Position numbers and translations under genes: made by a program. DNA of 64,000 nt from Branchiostoma lanceolatum (Eukaryota; Chordata; Leptocardii; Amphioxiformes; Branchiostomatidae): assembly GCF_035083965.1 (NCBI RefSeq), contig NC_089724.1, positions 19,610,974-19,674,973 of the forward strand, given 5' to 3'. The first letter of the stretch is position 1. Each line of letters starts with the position of its first letter. Under the pieces are notes generated by a model. The model searched no databases and had not been told where the DNA came from. It was given only the letters and a program-made list of their open reading frames with translations. This document shows, in pieces, positions 13,401 through 25,189 of the stretch.

Positions 13401-16400
13401 TTTTCATGGGTAATACTGCATGCTATAAAAAAAAATATAATGACAATATTTTTCTGCCGAGATTTGGAAAAAATCTTGCGGCGACCATGAGCCGCGACCG
13501 TTATCGGCAGTGTTTCCAGACCCGTGGGACCGAAAACCGTGTGGCCGCGACCGCGTTGGACAGTGACCGCTATAGACGAATTCTTAATGCTTACGTCAAT
13601 GGGAAAAATCCAAGGGACCGACAAAAAGTGACCACTATGGGCAGGTGGCCGCTATGCAAAGGTGGCCGCTAATACAGGTTTGACTGTAGTTGTACAAGCA
13701 GGTCTGTCTTTAGGTGATAACCTTTTGAGGGAACAAACTTTTTCAGCTTTCCTAACTATTTCTAATAAGAACTAGTCTTTCACCATAACCTCAGCTAGCA
13801 GCATTTCACAAATGCACAAGGTCCTCAATTCAAACAACAGGTCTAGCAACATTATTACATATGTTTGAGTGTGTAAGTGCAGTGTTAAGAAAAATGGCCG
13901 ACATGTAAACTAAACATTTGCAACTACATGTACATGTATGCAAATTTGATCTAAAAGACCCATGGTTCAACAAACTTTGCTCTGATATCAATTCTTTATG
14001 ACTATCTTTTTCTTTGGAAAAATGAAACATCATAGTTGAGGAAATTTTGTATTTCTGGTTGTAAAGTACATGTACCTGTAGAAACAAAACCAAACCATTT
14101 TACATGATTTAGAAGTGTTCATGTGAGGTTGTCCTTACCGTGAATGCCAGCACAACGTCACTCCCAGCGTGCGCAAACTCCCGGTGCAGCCCCCTCACTA
14201 ACTCTGGATGCTCCACCACAACTTCAGGTGCGAATGGTCCAGCCTTCAGGTATCCACGTCGCTCAAACTCAAACAGATATCCCTCTGCACAAATCACAGT
14301 CTCTCCTGCCTTGAGGCGATCAAGCAAGCCTAGGATTGAAGGACAATGTAGTTCTCTTATATAGCCTTTACAGTTTAACTTAACACCCATGCTGAAGGAG
14401 TTTGGTTCAGATAGAATAAGCTGTTTCATGCATCATTATATGAAATAAACAGACTGAAAGGAAAGGAAAAGGAAAGTGATTTAGCTCACTGAAACCTAAT
14501 CTTCCATTGGTCATGACAGAGAAGACAGAAGCTATGTACAGTATTTACAGGTTCATTGTACAGGGGGAAATTACCCTAGCTCTTTTTGACCAGCACAATG
14601 AACATTGGACCACGGCTTAACGTCCCGTCCTAAGGACTGCAACCCTTTCCGGTAGCGTGCATGTCAATTGAGCGACACAGCCGGGATCAAACTCGCGGCT
14701 TCTAGTTCTAGAGGCAAGATCGCTAACCACTGAATTTTGTGTCCAACAAGTGGACATATCTGAGTTCAGACTTATCCAATACAGAAAAAATAAAACAGGA
14801 TTACTCAATTTACTGTAGTCTAGTAACTTGCCTTTTGGTCTTGTTGCCATTCTTGTTGACAGATAATGCCAGGAGCCCAAGTAAGGTCCTCCTTCCTCTT
14901 TGGCTAAAGACAAACTTTGTGGTACTAAGTTGTTATATGTTACAGTCTCTCATCAATTGTGGTATTCATTCCAATTAATCAATCTGAAGACATAGGCTGT
15001 GTTCACACTCGACCAAATCTATGTGAATCAATTCGCATCCAATGTTTCAATTCGAATAGCTGCCATGGAAACTGCGCTCTTGCAGCCAGTCCACACTCAA
15101 TTTACCTCAATTCGGCTATCTTGGAATTTGAAGGAAATCGCTAGCAGCGTGCAACGTGCAGCGTTCATCTTTCCAAAATTGGGGGAACTGGCAGATGCGG
15201 ATACTTCCTGCTCTTTTTCCTTTGGATCATGATGTGTAATCATCAAAAGGAACGAAAAACAAAATCTATTCCCATCAATTCAAACTGGCCCTTAATGCAA
15301 ATTGATTCACATAGATTTTGCCAAGTGTGAACGCAGCCATACAGCTAAAGTAATAGGGAAATTGAAATAAATATTAAGTAGTTTTGAAGAAAGTTCCCAC
15401 ATTTTGATACATGTTCTAATGTTTAAGTCCATAAAGACATTTATGGACAGACAGGTTAACTAACTGTGTCAGGAAAATCTAGATTTTTAGAGGACATCTC
15501 ATCTGGATAGTATTACTATATCTTTTTGGAAAATCTGTCAATAATTCCGTGTAACAGAAGTACATTGTATGTGAGCCAAGTGTGTGGTTACTGGTTACTT
15601 ACCTTTTTTCAGTCGGCAGGTGACAAAAGCAGTTAAGTTAATGTTCAGGTATATTGATAGACTTTCTGTAGACTTTCTAGTTGGAACTAGTTCAAGGAGG
15701 GCCGGTTAAAACCAGATTCAAGATCGGACCATTTCACAGAGGGAGGACAGATCTTAGGGAAATAATTTTGCAGTGAAATTACAGCAGAAAATGAAATGTA
15801 CTGATCAATATGGCCATTGCAAAACACTTGTACATGAAGTACGACATGATGTTTTTGTCTAGATCTAGTCGAGGGAATTAATCTCTAACTCTATTAAACT
15901 AATGTCTACATGGGGTACTTTTGGTCAGTGAACCATGACTGTTTGTACTTTGGTCTGAAAATACCGGACAAAGTTCAGGTGACAGAGGTATTGACTGACA
16001 AGCATTGTACTTGTAGTCTCCTACTGATGCATATCTACTGTACATTGACCCTTGTGACCATGACTAAGATAGAATAACCTCATGAAAGAGACTTGAACAA
16101 ATGACTAGGTTATCATCTCCATCCATCAAAATGATGGTATAGTGAAGTTGGTAACTTTAATCAACAACCTTTTTTCTGTGTCTTATACAGTTTGCTCCAG
16201 AGCCTCCAAAGAAGAAAGCAAAGAGAGCAGCTAAACCATCAACTAAGGTAGAGAGTGATTCATATGCTTTGCTTCCATTTGTATTTTTCATTGGTATTTA
16301 GTGATGAATAAATTGTTTTTTTTAGATCTTTATTTGGATTTTTCAACAACAATGAAATTTACAGATACATGTCAGCACTAAAGCAACTCAAAAATAATGA

Positions 16401-18840
16401 ACAATTTGCAACTTTTCTCAGTCCACTAATCTAACAATTTATGACATAGTGTCCCCCACTTAATTAAATGTTTCTCAATTTTTCCATAGTTTTGTGCATA
16501 AATTGTTAGTTAAGTTTCTACTATGACTATCATTTTTCAACATAACCTATGAATTTTCACTGTATGTGATAATGTCATATATTGTGTTAATCCAAATTTA
16601 CTGAAACACAATACAAATCGTCATAGTACTTGATATACATGTATTGAGTTAATATAGAAAACTTTATTGCAGAAAAAGACATCCAGCAAAAAGCCAGTTG
16701 CTAAAACAAAGGGGAGCAGGTCCTCCAGGAAAACAGTAGATGATTTGTCAGATGATGATTCGGATGGTGTGGACGATGAGAAGCTGGCGAGGAAACTCCA
16801 TGCTGAGGAGAACAGAACATCCATGCGTGCTGTGAAGAAGGCACCAGTGAGTACCAGTTCTCAACTCTACTGTCAGCACAAGAACCATGTGCCAACTAGG
16901 TGACAATGTCGGGAATGATTTTGGAAGCTCTGATAGCGCAGCATCCCAATGCATAATAATTGTAGATTCCTTAAGTTAAGTTCCCTATCACTGTACCAAT
17001 AAAAAAAATGTGTGAAAAGGTAGGGATATGCAAGACCTACAGTCCATATCTCTTACATTATTTGCATTCTTCATTGTTTGGTCTAGTTCAAGAAACTGAT
17101 TCAGATGCTGTGATAGTATGTACATGTAATGTCAATCAAAAGGTGAAGTCACAAACTGTACCTGAAATCTTTTAGTTCAGTTGCTTTGGTTGATTTACCT
17201 TTGATGAAAGACTTTGCTGATTCCTACAGGCCAAGAGGAAGAGGAAGAAGAAGAAGAAAGATTCAGATGACAGCAATGATGATTTTGAAGAGAAACCAAA
17301 GAGAAGTTAGTCTTTTTCCTTAGTGAGATGATTTTATGTAACTTCGATGTGATGATGCTGTCCTCTTGTGTGTTGGATTAAGGTAGCGGATGCATTGAGT
17401 GAAGTTGTCTCTAAGTTGTTTTCCCATTCTACAGCATTGAATGATACATATACACATGTTGTTATGTATTTATTCAACAATTGTGTATCACTTATTTCAC
17501 CACTTACCTTTCCTGGACCTTACCAAAGGCTGCCTGGCTGATTGCTTTGAACTGCATAAAAAGATATATTGTTAAAGCACAGAATTCCTGCAAATGTCAT
17601 ATCCCCAAGGAAATGTTGACACATTTTGCATGAATGATGTCAAAGCAATGTAGAATTTGTGCGCTAATTTTAAAGTCTCTTCATTTCTCCTAATTACAGA
17701 AAACTTGATGTACTCCAGAGACATGGTTCTGTCCCCTGACCTGGCTGCTGTGGTTGGAGGAGAAAAGGTAGGTCATGACCTATGAACTTCATGGTGACCT
17801 CTGACACTGGTCAGAGGTGACCAGCTAATACTTTATTATCAGGCAATACTTTATTATCAGGCATCCACTTAAGTTTTGTCATGCTTGCAGCAGATATTTG
17901 CACTGTAAACTCATAATTTCATATTTGATTGAAAAAAGGGAACATGGGGGTTGCAATGTTCTCCTTATGTGATAGTAGACTAAAGTGAACCTAGCATATC
18001 CTTCAAGTAGTGTTTTGTCTCCCATCCCCACAGATGCCCAGGAGTGAGGTAGTGAAGAGGATGTGGGCTGTGATTAAGGAAAGGAAACTGCAGGACCCCA
18101 GTGACAAACAGTACATCATCTGTGATGAGCAACTACTGAAAGTCTTTGGTAAGTTGTCAGTCTATGATGTGCAGATAAACAAAGCTTTATCCAGATATTT
18201 TGTACGTATAATCGCACGGCTGCTGGATGTGCCATTGGCTCGGCCTCCACAAATTTGTCATAAAGCTGCTGATAATTGTCTTCACATTTGCCAAAGTGGA
18301 CTATTATGACGCCATCCTGCAATTATCATGAAAACTCTCCTGTATAGGTAGTTAACAGAGTAGACAGCTGAACATAGTTTGAAGTCTTTGTGTCCTGGTC
18401 ATAAGAATGAAATACTGTAAATGCATTTAAGTTCGTGAGTTTTTATTTCACGATAAGGTGAAAATGGAGTGTTTGCAGTGGTTTTAAGTTTGCAGCAGCG
18501 CTATAGTCACATACCACTTCAGTATTGGACAAAATCTTCATGGTGGTTTTAAGTTTGCGGTAAAACGGTCGCCGCGAAAACCGTGAACATAAAACCACCA
18601 CGAACATTTCTGCATTTACAGTAGCAGTGGCCTATGTTGGGACTCATCAGTATTTATATGGTAACCATACAGTGAATTGGCATATGGTGTCAATAGAGCT
18701 ATTAAATGAAGTATTGCCTTTACTGTCTGATTCAGGGCCTCTACAAATGAATGTTCTGATTTTCAGGCGAACGTCGACTGAAGCCATTTGGAATGATGAA
18801 GTACCTTAAGAACCACATCATGGACCCGAAAGCTTTGTAA
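7498..18840 (+). CDS. DEK C-terminal plus SWIB/MDM2 domain protein (UAF30/TRI1-like), 262 aa
   Basis: Nine exons join in frame: 7498-7540, 9541-9631, 9888-9978, 16191-16247, 16673-16846, 17230-17305, 17700-17767, 18034-18148 and 18767-18840 (263 codons with stop). Residues 1 to about 65 match the DEK C-terminal winged-helix fold ([41 protein letters not shown]). The middle is Lys- and Ser/Asp-rich with nuclear-localisation-like runs. The last 80 residues are a SWIB domain ([46 protein letters not shown], then [10 protein letters not shown]). The same order is known in yeast UAF30 and TRI1, which act in chromatin and RNA polymerase I factors, so a nuclear role is expected. The 6.2-kb third intron contains a complete antisense gene. 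AATAAA at 20257 and 20814 are candidate ends of a long 3' UTR. Confidence 0.88.
7966..8098. mobile_element. Short MITE with long inverted arms
   Basis: The left arm (GGGGCTAATCTCCGAGCAGA onward) is inverted at the right as AAATCTGCTTGAAGATTAATG. The inner parts GGCAATGACAG and CTGTCATTGCC also pair. It lies in intron 1 of the SWIB gene. The same family recurs at 39815 and at 40590, shown by the shared GTATCCAAC segment. Confidence 0.6.
9089..9240. mobile_element. One-ended copy of the TACTGTAAAT MITE family
   Basis: It begins TACTGTAAATACAGAAATGT, then GCGGTGGTTTTATGTTCGCG, which closely matches the inverted right end of the complete element at 18413-18623. I cannot define the other end. It is in intron 1 of the SWIB gene. 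Confidence 0.5.
10706..14429 (-). CDS. BHMT: Betaine-homocysteine S-methyltransferase-like enzyme, nested in a SWIB-gene intron
   Basis: Six exons join in frame: 14429-14139 (start uncertain), 12535-12341, 12180-12069, 11915-11740, 11368-11290 and 10953-10706, about 366 aa. It belongs to the zinc-dependent homocysteine S-methyltransferase (pfam02574-type) family, cytosolic enzymes that make methionine from homocysteine. Family marks: [20 protein letters not shown] near the start, [11 protein letters not shown] and [12 protein letters not shown]. The zinc ligands are the Cys of [10 protein letters not shown] and the Cys pair of [11 protein letters not shown]. It stops soon after the Cys pair and lacks the roughly 40-residue C-terminal oligomerisation tail of human BHMT (406 aa). 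The methyl donor (betaine or S-methylmethionine) cannot be decided. The first coding exon is unsettled: the homology begins at a phase-1 acceptor near 14336, and the ATG at 14429 only works as read-through of that point. The whole gene lies antisense inside SWIB-gene intron 3. Confidence 0.88.
11500..11695. repeat. Dispersed-repeat-like sequence
   Basis: A segment with GATGGACCACTACTCTTTTC, GTGTGGTGGGTTCTTTTAAC and TTACGTCCCATCGGAGAGGA resembles a repeat I recall from marine invertebrate genomes. A related ACGTCCCGTCCTAAGGAC motif occurs at 14620. It lies in an intron of the nested BHMT-like gene. The boundaries are approximate. Confidence 0.4.
12597..13686. mobile_element. 1.09-kb non-autonomous DNA transposon, Tc1/mariner-pogo type
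   Basis: The ends are perfect inverted repeats CAGTCAAACCTG and CAGGTTTGACTG, each flanked by TA (12595-12596, 13687-13688), the usual target duplication of Tc1/mariner/pogo elements. Inside the ends, GGTGGCCGCT-type motifs repeat in imperfect inverted form. No transposase frame is present. A second similar end (CAGTCAAACTTGG) sits at 12750, suggesting a nested or compound copy. It lies between exons 1 and 2 of the BHMT-like gene. Confidence 0.75.
14540..14750 (-). repeat. tRNA-derived SINE-like sequence
   Basis: Read on the minus strand, AGTGGTTAGCGATCTTGCC resembles a polymerase III A box and GAGTTTGATCCCGGC a B box. A non-tRNA body with GGACGGGACGTTAAGCCG follows. This order is typical of tRNA-derived SINEs. 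The ends are approximate and the A box is imperfect. Confidence 0.5.
14995..15338. mobile_element. 344-bp inverted-repeat MITE
   Basis: The left end GGCTGTGTTCACACTCGACC and the inverse of the right end (GGCTGCGTTCACACTTGGCA) match over about 45 bp, including AAATCTATGTGAATCAATT. ATA flanks both sides and may be the target duplication. The interior is non-coding. It lies in SWIB-gene intron 3. Confidence 0.65.
18413..18623. mobile_element. 211-bp MITE with TACTGTAAATGCA ends
   Basis: A perfect 13-bp terminal inverted repeat (TACTGTAAATGCA and TGCATTTACAGTA) continues as imperfect inversion through AAACCACCACGAAC. It lies in the last intron of the SWIB gene. A related partial copy is at 9089. 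Confidence 0.7.
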
Positions 18841-21800
18841 GGGCGACTTTGCACCCCTTTGGTTTATTGGAGAGGTCTGGCCTGCCATGCAATGGGTTTG
18901 TTTATTGAGATTTTTATACTGTTAAGTTGCACTGCCTTTCTATATGTGGGAAGCAGTATATGTGCCTGATGTACAGACTGTGCTCTAGAGTACACTTGGA
19001 CTTGATGGGAGTGACAGGCATTGTTGCAGTATTTTTGTACAGAGAGAAACAAGGTATCGGTATGAGTAATGCCTGATGAGTAAGTAGAGTATGATGCTAT
19101 TGGACTGTGCAATGTGAAGAAGGGGGAATGCACCAGCCTTGTTATAAGGTCATTTTCCAGCCTGAATTTTCTCCATAGGCAGACGACTTTAGACTTTGGT
19201 AGCTAAATTGGCAGCCTCCAGGCTTATGTTGGTTTAACCCTTTCCTTACAAGGGTAGCCTTTGGCACCTATTTTGTTTTTGATACAGAGATAGGCAGCAG
19301 GGAGAAGGTTAAACCACATTGATGTTGGCCCAGGGCCCACCCAGCTGCCATGATGGCGGTCGGGTGGTGCATATACTAACCATACATTGTCAGGCTACCT
19401 TGGCTGCTATTGATAATCACATATACATGTTTAAGATTGAGATTGAGAAACATTTCTCTTGACAGTGTCCTGCAAGGATTGGAGTGGTGGCTGCTAACAT
19501 GACTTTTGTTACACTTTGTGTTTTGGTGTTATGGACCAGACTAACTTTGGCCAGTTTTGGACAGTTATATTGGCTACACTGGTAGAATTGGTGCTGTACC
19601 CCTGTCTTGAAACTTGTCTGTTTAGAATTGTTTAGAATTGCAATTCAAAGGAGATGGAGCTAAATGTGGAATATTGCTGATGGTGCACCGTGAGACATTT
19701 GTGCGATTCAATCAATATAATATAATATAAGAGAATGCAGTTTATCTTCAAATGTCTTTTGAAAAGTATTGCAAAAGGATTATCAATAATCAGTTATTAG
19801 ATTAAAAAAGTTTTGCATCAGGGCTTCCCAGAGAACTAACTAAACTTATGTTAGCTATTTCGAGCTATTTCAGCTGTATGTTATTTCAGCTGTATATTTT
19901 GTTGCAGATTTTGCAATCATTTTGATGGATGGAGATCATAGCCTATAGTTAATGGTATCATAGAGGTTGGCATATAATGGTACCTAGCAGATAGATGAGC
20001 CTAAAGGAGAGTCATTGTACCGTAGTTATAAAGTTTATTCAGTAATGTGCAAGTTACATTGTAAGTTATATTGTTACTGGAATATATATATTGATACAGT
20101 TACTTCTAGTTTATATTTGTTCTGTTGAAATGTATCTCATTATGAATATAGCAAAGAACATGTATCAATGAACAGTTCTTGATTTAACTAGAACAGAGTG
20201 TCAAATCAATCTCAAAGTTTAAATCAAGTTATATTTCCATTATAGCGTAAAAGTGAAATAAAGGCTGTTAAAAGACTGTCAGACAGCATACATGTATCTT
20301 TGTGTGCAATTGTGATAAGTGTTTGTACATTGTACCACGGTACATTTATTCCATATACATGTATTTTTGTTTTTGAAATTGTATAGAGAACAGAAATAAG
20401 AAAATTTCCTGGCATGGCCAATCTTTGTTTACTTATCAATATTCTTATCAATATTTTGTTCTTCAAATGTAAACTATAATATTTGTTAACATAAGAAAAA
20501 GATTTATTAATTGGAACCAGGTCATGACATGATATATGATATGAACAGCTGATGTGGCTGAATATATGTGAAAGACGTAGATAGGAAGTAGTACTGCTGT
20601 GCACTTTACAGTAAACATATCCACTGGCATTGATTGGCATTAACCTGATTACGACATGCTAACATGCAAGACTTTTCTTTGGAACCAGCATTTCAGTTAC
20701 GTTTTTTCAAAGCTCATTTATAGATTAGTTTTACACACAAAACTGCCAAGTAAGCCTTCATATTATAGTACTAGTTTTAGTACTGATGAACAGGTTAGTG
20801 ACAGATATTTGCAAATAAAAGTGAGGCTACACTGTGCTGTGTCTTTGTGACTCTGTACTGAAAAGAACAAAGCGAAACACCTCCCAGAACTTGCTGCCAC
20901 ACACCTTGAATAGGAAATGTTGAAACCTAACACACGTGGCCAACAAAAACTCGTGCATGCCCAGACGTTTTAGGACTAGTGTTGTACCTTCTGTGATCCA
21001 TTGAAAATGCACATTTTGAAACTTCTCTAAATTGTTCAATGTTTCAAAACTGTTTGCAAGTGCTCCTGCTAATTAAACATTCTGAGCTGATTCAAAACAG
21101 CTCCTTAATTTGATTCCCTAATATTCTGGTAATATGCTTCTTTCTGTCGTAGAATAGGACGTGTAAATAGAATAAAGGTATAACTTGTAAAATGGAAGCA
21201 CAGTGTAGGTCTGTACGTCAGCCTTGAGTTCATTGTGTCGACTAGAATGTGTTTCCTTTTAGTAAAGTGAGCAATGTTAGTATGTATTGGCAAAAAGAAG
21301 AGCGTCCTAACACCATTAAATCGCGGTTCCCTACAGACGAACAGCAATCCGCACATGTGCCCTGGTCATAATATTAATGGACTTGAGAAGACCGACGGGG
21401 TTACACCATGCCAAAATGTGAAGATATTTTGGCGCATCTCAGAACTTGGCTGACCTAAACCATCCAGATACTGAAGAAGGCAAAGAAAGCAGTGCACCCA
21501 GCCGCTTTCTGTTACACCAAGACGTGCTGTAACAATGAATTTATTCAAGCTGGATTCGCCCATTTTATCACTTTGATATGCAGCTCAAAAACGCGAACAT
21601 TGTTTTTCATCTCTTCACGTGTGTAACTTGAGCTAGTCTTGCACTTCTTTTGAGAAGTCTGGACTCTCTGTGTATCTAACAGCTTTTGTGTGCTTGTTGG
21701 CAAATGTCGCCTTTGCTTTGGGTCATGCATCTGTTGAAAATCCCTCTCCGTTCGTATTCACGTATAAATCTTGATATATGTGACGTTAGTATTATTTAAC

Positions 21801-21872
21801 AGTCGTTGTCTACTGCCTTTTTTGTAATGCAAATTCTAGTATTACCCTTGCAGTGCTTAATGAACCTTCACC
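18841..21872. other. SWIB 3' UTR and intergenic region with a hairpin repeat
   Basis: There is no credible coding exon. Candidate polyadenylation signals for the SWIB gene are AATAAA at 20257 and 20814. A hairpin repeat at 19231-19315 is listed separately. Confidence 0.45.
19231..19315. repeat. 85-bp hairpin repeat (GGTTTAACC ends)
   Basis: It is bounded by GGTTTAACCCTTTCC and the inverse GGAGAAGGTTAAACC. The right half, GGCAGCAGGGAGAAGGTTAA, is repeated exactly at 53461-53480 after a related TTTGGCACC segment, so this is a dispersed family. Confidence 0.55.
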
Positions 21873-23354
21873 CTATGGTTTACGGAGCTTTTCGGTGTTC
21901 GACAAGAGACCAGTGGGAAGGAGTCTCATTTCCACCAACATGAGCGTGTCCACGTGGTCCGTCCAGGTATTCCAGTCTATTCCCTGGTCGCGGTCATTGT
22001 CTTCACTGTACAGATACACGCCGTTCAGGTTGGAGTGGTGACAGCTCCGGTACCACCAGGCTCCCCGGCAGATCGTCGCGCAGTTACCGCTCCTGGCATC
22101 GTTGTCCCTGTCCCAGGTGCTGAAGGGCTGGCCCCGGTGGTAGGACAGCGAGTCGCCCGCCGTGCCGCCGTACTCTCCCAGCCTCAGGCGGTACAGACCA
22201 GCTTCGTCCTCTAGCACGACCCAGCCATAGTCCGCGTACTTGGACTCCCCATCCCAATTCACCATGTAGACTCGCAGCTTGTAACTGCCCTGGCTGGTCA
22301 GCAGGTGAATCCTGTCGTTTCCCAGCCAAAAATCTCCTAATGGAGACCCGAAGCCACGCTTGTACTCATGCCAGGTCCTGTAGAAGTCGGTGTTGTTGTC
22401 TTTTCTCCGCTGTATGACAGTCCAGCCCTCGCCGTTTTCTATCCGACAGTAGACGTAGAAGGGTTGACCTAACATGCCGCGGTGCATGGAGGAGTAGGGG
22501 TAGTTGAGAGGTTGGATGATGTAGACGCCGCTTTCCGTGTTTCCCATATGCATAGCGACCACGTCCTGACAATCTGCAACACATATCGCCGTAGTTAAAA
22601 GCCGCACCAATGTTTTTTCTAGTTTAAACAGAAATGGCGTTTTTGATATCTAGATCTTGGCGGTCTGTTGTAATCAAGGTATATAACAACCCTGTATACC
22701 AGTACATTAAAAAGACAAAATACGATGGATGTCCGCTACTGGCATGATGGGCTGAAAATACTTATGGGCTGAAAATACTTATGGAAAACAATTGAATTGA
22801 TTTAATTTGATTTGATTTGAAAACACTAAATTTAAAATACCTTTTGGATGCACGACTGCACTGCCTTCTGCTTCTGCGAGGTTTTTTTCCGTTCGTTCCT
22901 TCGACCTTTGGTCGAGCAATTCCTGAATAGAATAGGACACATCTTGCAGGCCTTGCTCAAACTTATTCAGCCCATCGTTGGTAATGAGAAGTTGTTCCGA
23001 CATTATTTCTAAGAGGTAGTCCCTCCGTGGGATCACATTTTCCTTTTCCTCCATCATCTCCAAAGCCCCTTCCACGCGCGAGACTACGACGTGCAGCTGT
23101 GTCTTGAGATGGTGGAAGTAGTTGATAGCGGTACCTCTCCAGGACAGTAGGGCGTCAATCCCTTTGCGGATGTGTTTGATGTCCATGTATAGATAGGACG
23201 TGGCATTCTCAGGCGGGTTCTTCGAAGGATGTTTTGTCGCCTCATCATCTGACATCCGTAAGGACCGTTGTTGACGTCTGCGACTGACGTCAGACGCCGT
23301 TAGTAGCCTGATGAAGACGCAGGCAACACAGACGAGAAGAGTAAGACGAACCAT
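21873..23354 (-). CDS. Secreted fibrinogen-related (FReD) protein, 404 aa
   Basis: Two exons, 23354-22841 and 22573-21873, join at phase 1. The N-terminus is a signal peptide (MVRLTLLVCVACVFIRLLTA). A 150-residue helical, Glu- and Leu-rich segment follows, containing one N-glycosylation site (NATS). From residue 172 a fibrinogen C-terminal domain begins with the usual DCQDV. It has YCRIENGEGWTVIQRRKDN, GFGSPLGDFWLGNDRIHLLT, YRLRLGEYGGTAGDSLSYH, and the calcium and binding region WDRDNDARSGNCA followed by GAWWYRSCHHSNLNGVY. All family landmarks are intact, so it should be functional. Ficolin, tenascin and angiopoietin groups share this fold; with no collagen or EGF repeats, assignment to one of them is not possible. 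Lectin-like immune recognition is a common role of such proteins in invertebrates, but here that is inference. Confidence 0.92.
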
Positions 23355-25189
23355 CGCGGGGAAGGGATCCAGACTAACGGAGATGTGAAGTCTGCCAGAA
23401 GTTCAAAGCACTTTTTAAAACTACTTTGGCGAAAGATCAAGTACTTCTGTGGAGTTGGGAGGCTTTTTGGCTGCTATTATAACATTCCACAGGTGCATTA
23501 ACACTTTTGTGAACTATCTGACTATTTGCAGTCTATCCTAATTATTTATTCGCCCTTCACGCGAAGGAGATGCTAAAGATAAAAATTTGGTATGTAGGAG
23601 AAAGATTCATAGATCGCAGCCACAATGTAATGAAAAGCAGAGGGCATAACTGTATTTCTACCGACAAGCTATGGCATGATGGCCATAACATGTCAAATAC
23701 ACCATAACATGTCAAAAGCAGTCAGCGCAAAGAGTTCGGAAACTTTTACAAATTTGAATATTTGCCCGTTGTTCTTTGTCAATAGTATGGTATCATGTAT
23801 AGGTGGAAATTTTCTTCATTGTACTTCTCAGTGATACCAAATTAGTCATGATCCTAACGTTATAACTTCAAAGGCTGAACTCTAGAGCTGACTATAGGCG
23901 GGTGCGTCACAAAAGAAGAGTGCTAAAATTCCCCCAGGCCCCCAAACACAGCGTCTAAATGTATTGGTACTTTGTTGTGGCGACCCACTCACGAAATCAG
24001 TCATTGTGATCATTCCACAAATGCGTTATTAAAACAAAGGAAATATCATTTAAAAGGAAAATATACAAGATTTCCATTTCTATAACGCTAATTATTAGTT
24101 TCAAAAAGCTGACAAATGATCAAGGGGAATTTTGGCATTTCTACTCTCATCATGAAGTAGCCATTGTTCTCGACCCATGAATGTACAATCATAACAAATG
24201 GAATTTTATTGTTAATTGCACTAAATAAACCTTTCAATGATATATATAATACAATGCAAATGATAACGTCTTCACGGAGATATGAAAGTTTCCACACTTT
24301 TTATGAATCAAGTTTCTAGACTTTTATGTCGAGTTTGAATGCATACATTTAGCGTTATGACCGGTGCTGGAGGGCCATTTGGTACTTAATTTGAAGATTT
24401 GCAACTTGCAATTTATAATATCCACATGTGCATGACGTTTACGTGGGGCCAATTTTCACCTGACAGAATGAAATCAAGTTTCTCATTTGATAGTGGTTCA
24501 AACGGTAAGTTACTCTTAGACACTACCTGTACTCCTGTAGTAAGATAAAGTCATCAGAGCGTTGAAATGAACAGCAGAGCCGAACAGCAAAGCTAATCCT
24601 CGGGAATATGACGTTACAATTCTGATTCCATTTGTCTGACTCATGTCTATGTTGGATAAGAGCCAACCGAGCCTCTGGCTTTGGTCCAATGAGACCTACA
24701 TGTATGCAGGAGAAGGCCACCCGAGCCTAGCTGTTTCTCTAACGAAAATACAAGAGCGTATGGTAATGGCAAACTTTACCCCATTGCCTACATATTCAGG
24801 GTCACTGGTATCGTGATGCGCTGTTCCTTGAGCCTTTTTTACCATATCGGTATCAAGTATTGCAGCTATGTTGAGGAAATGCCATAAATGTCAGCCTTCG
24901 CTATTGCGGGATAGAACTTTCGGCCCGCCCCCTACGGACACCCTTCACGCAATTTGTTGCATGGGCACCGCTTCTACTACGATAACCCCACTCAGTACAA
25001 TATTTCGATACAGTTTGAAAAGAAAGAAAAACGACATGTTTCCCTTTATGTCAAAGCCTGGAATAACAAATTTCATGTTACAAGTACGGTTTGTATGAGG
25101 AATCTCGTCACAGAATTAGCTATAAGTGTTATAAAGCATCTTTCATGAGGCCAGGAAACACCACCTCTCTAATTGACTTGATAAGGCCC
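23355..25189. other. Intergenic region between divergent genes
   Basis: This holds the upstream regions of the FReD gene (minus) and the first IGFBP-Kazal-Ig gene (plus). I see no coding exon or clear repeat. Confidence 0.4.

Noticed and set aside
13298-13672. Open frame inside the TA-flanked transposon
   Set aside because: It spans the inverted-repeat region and has no transposase motifs.
21954-22329. Other frames over the fibrinogen domain
   Set aside because: Shadows of the FReD exon, with no domain features.
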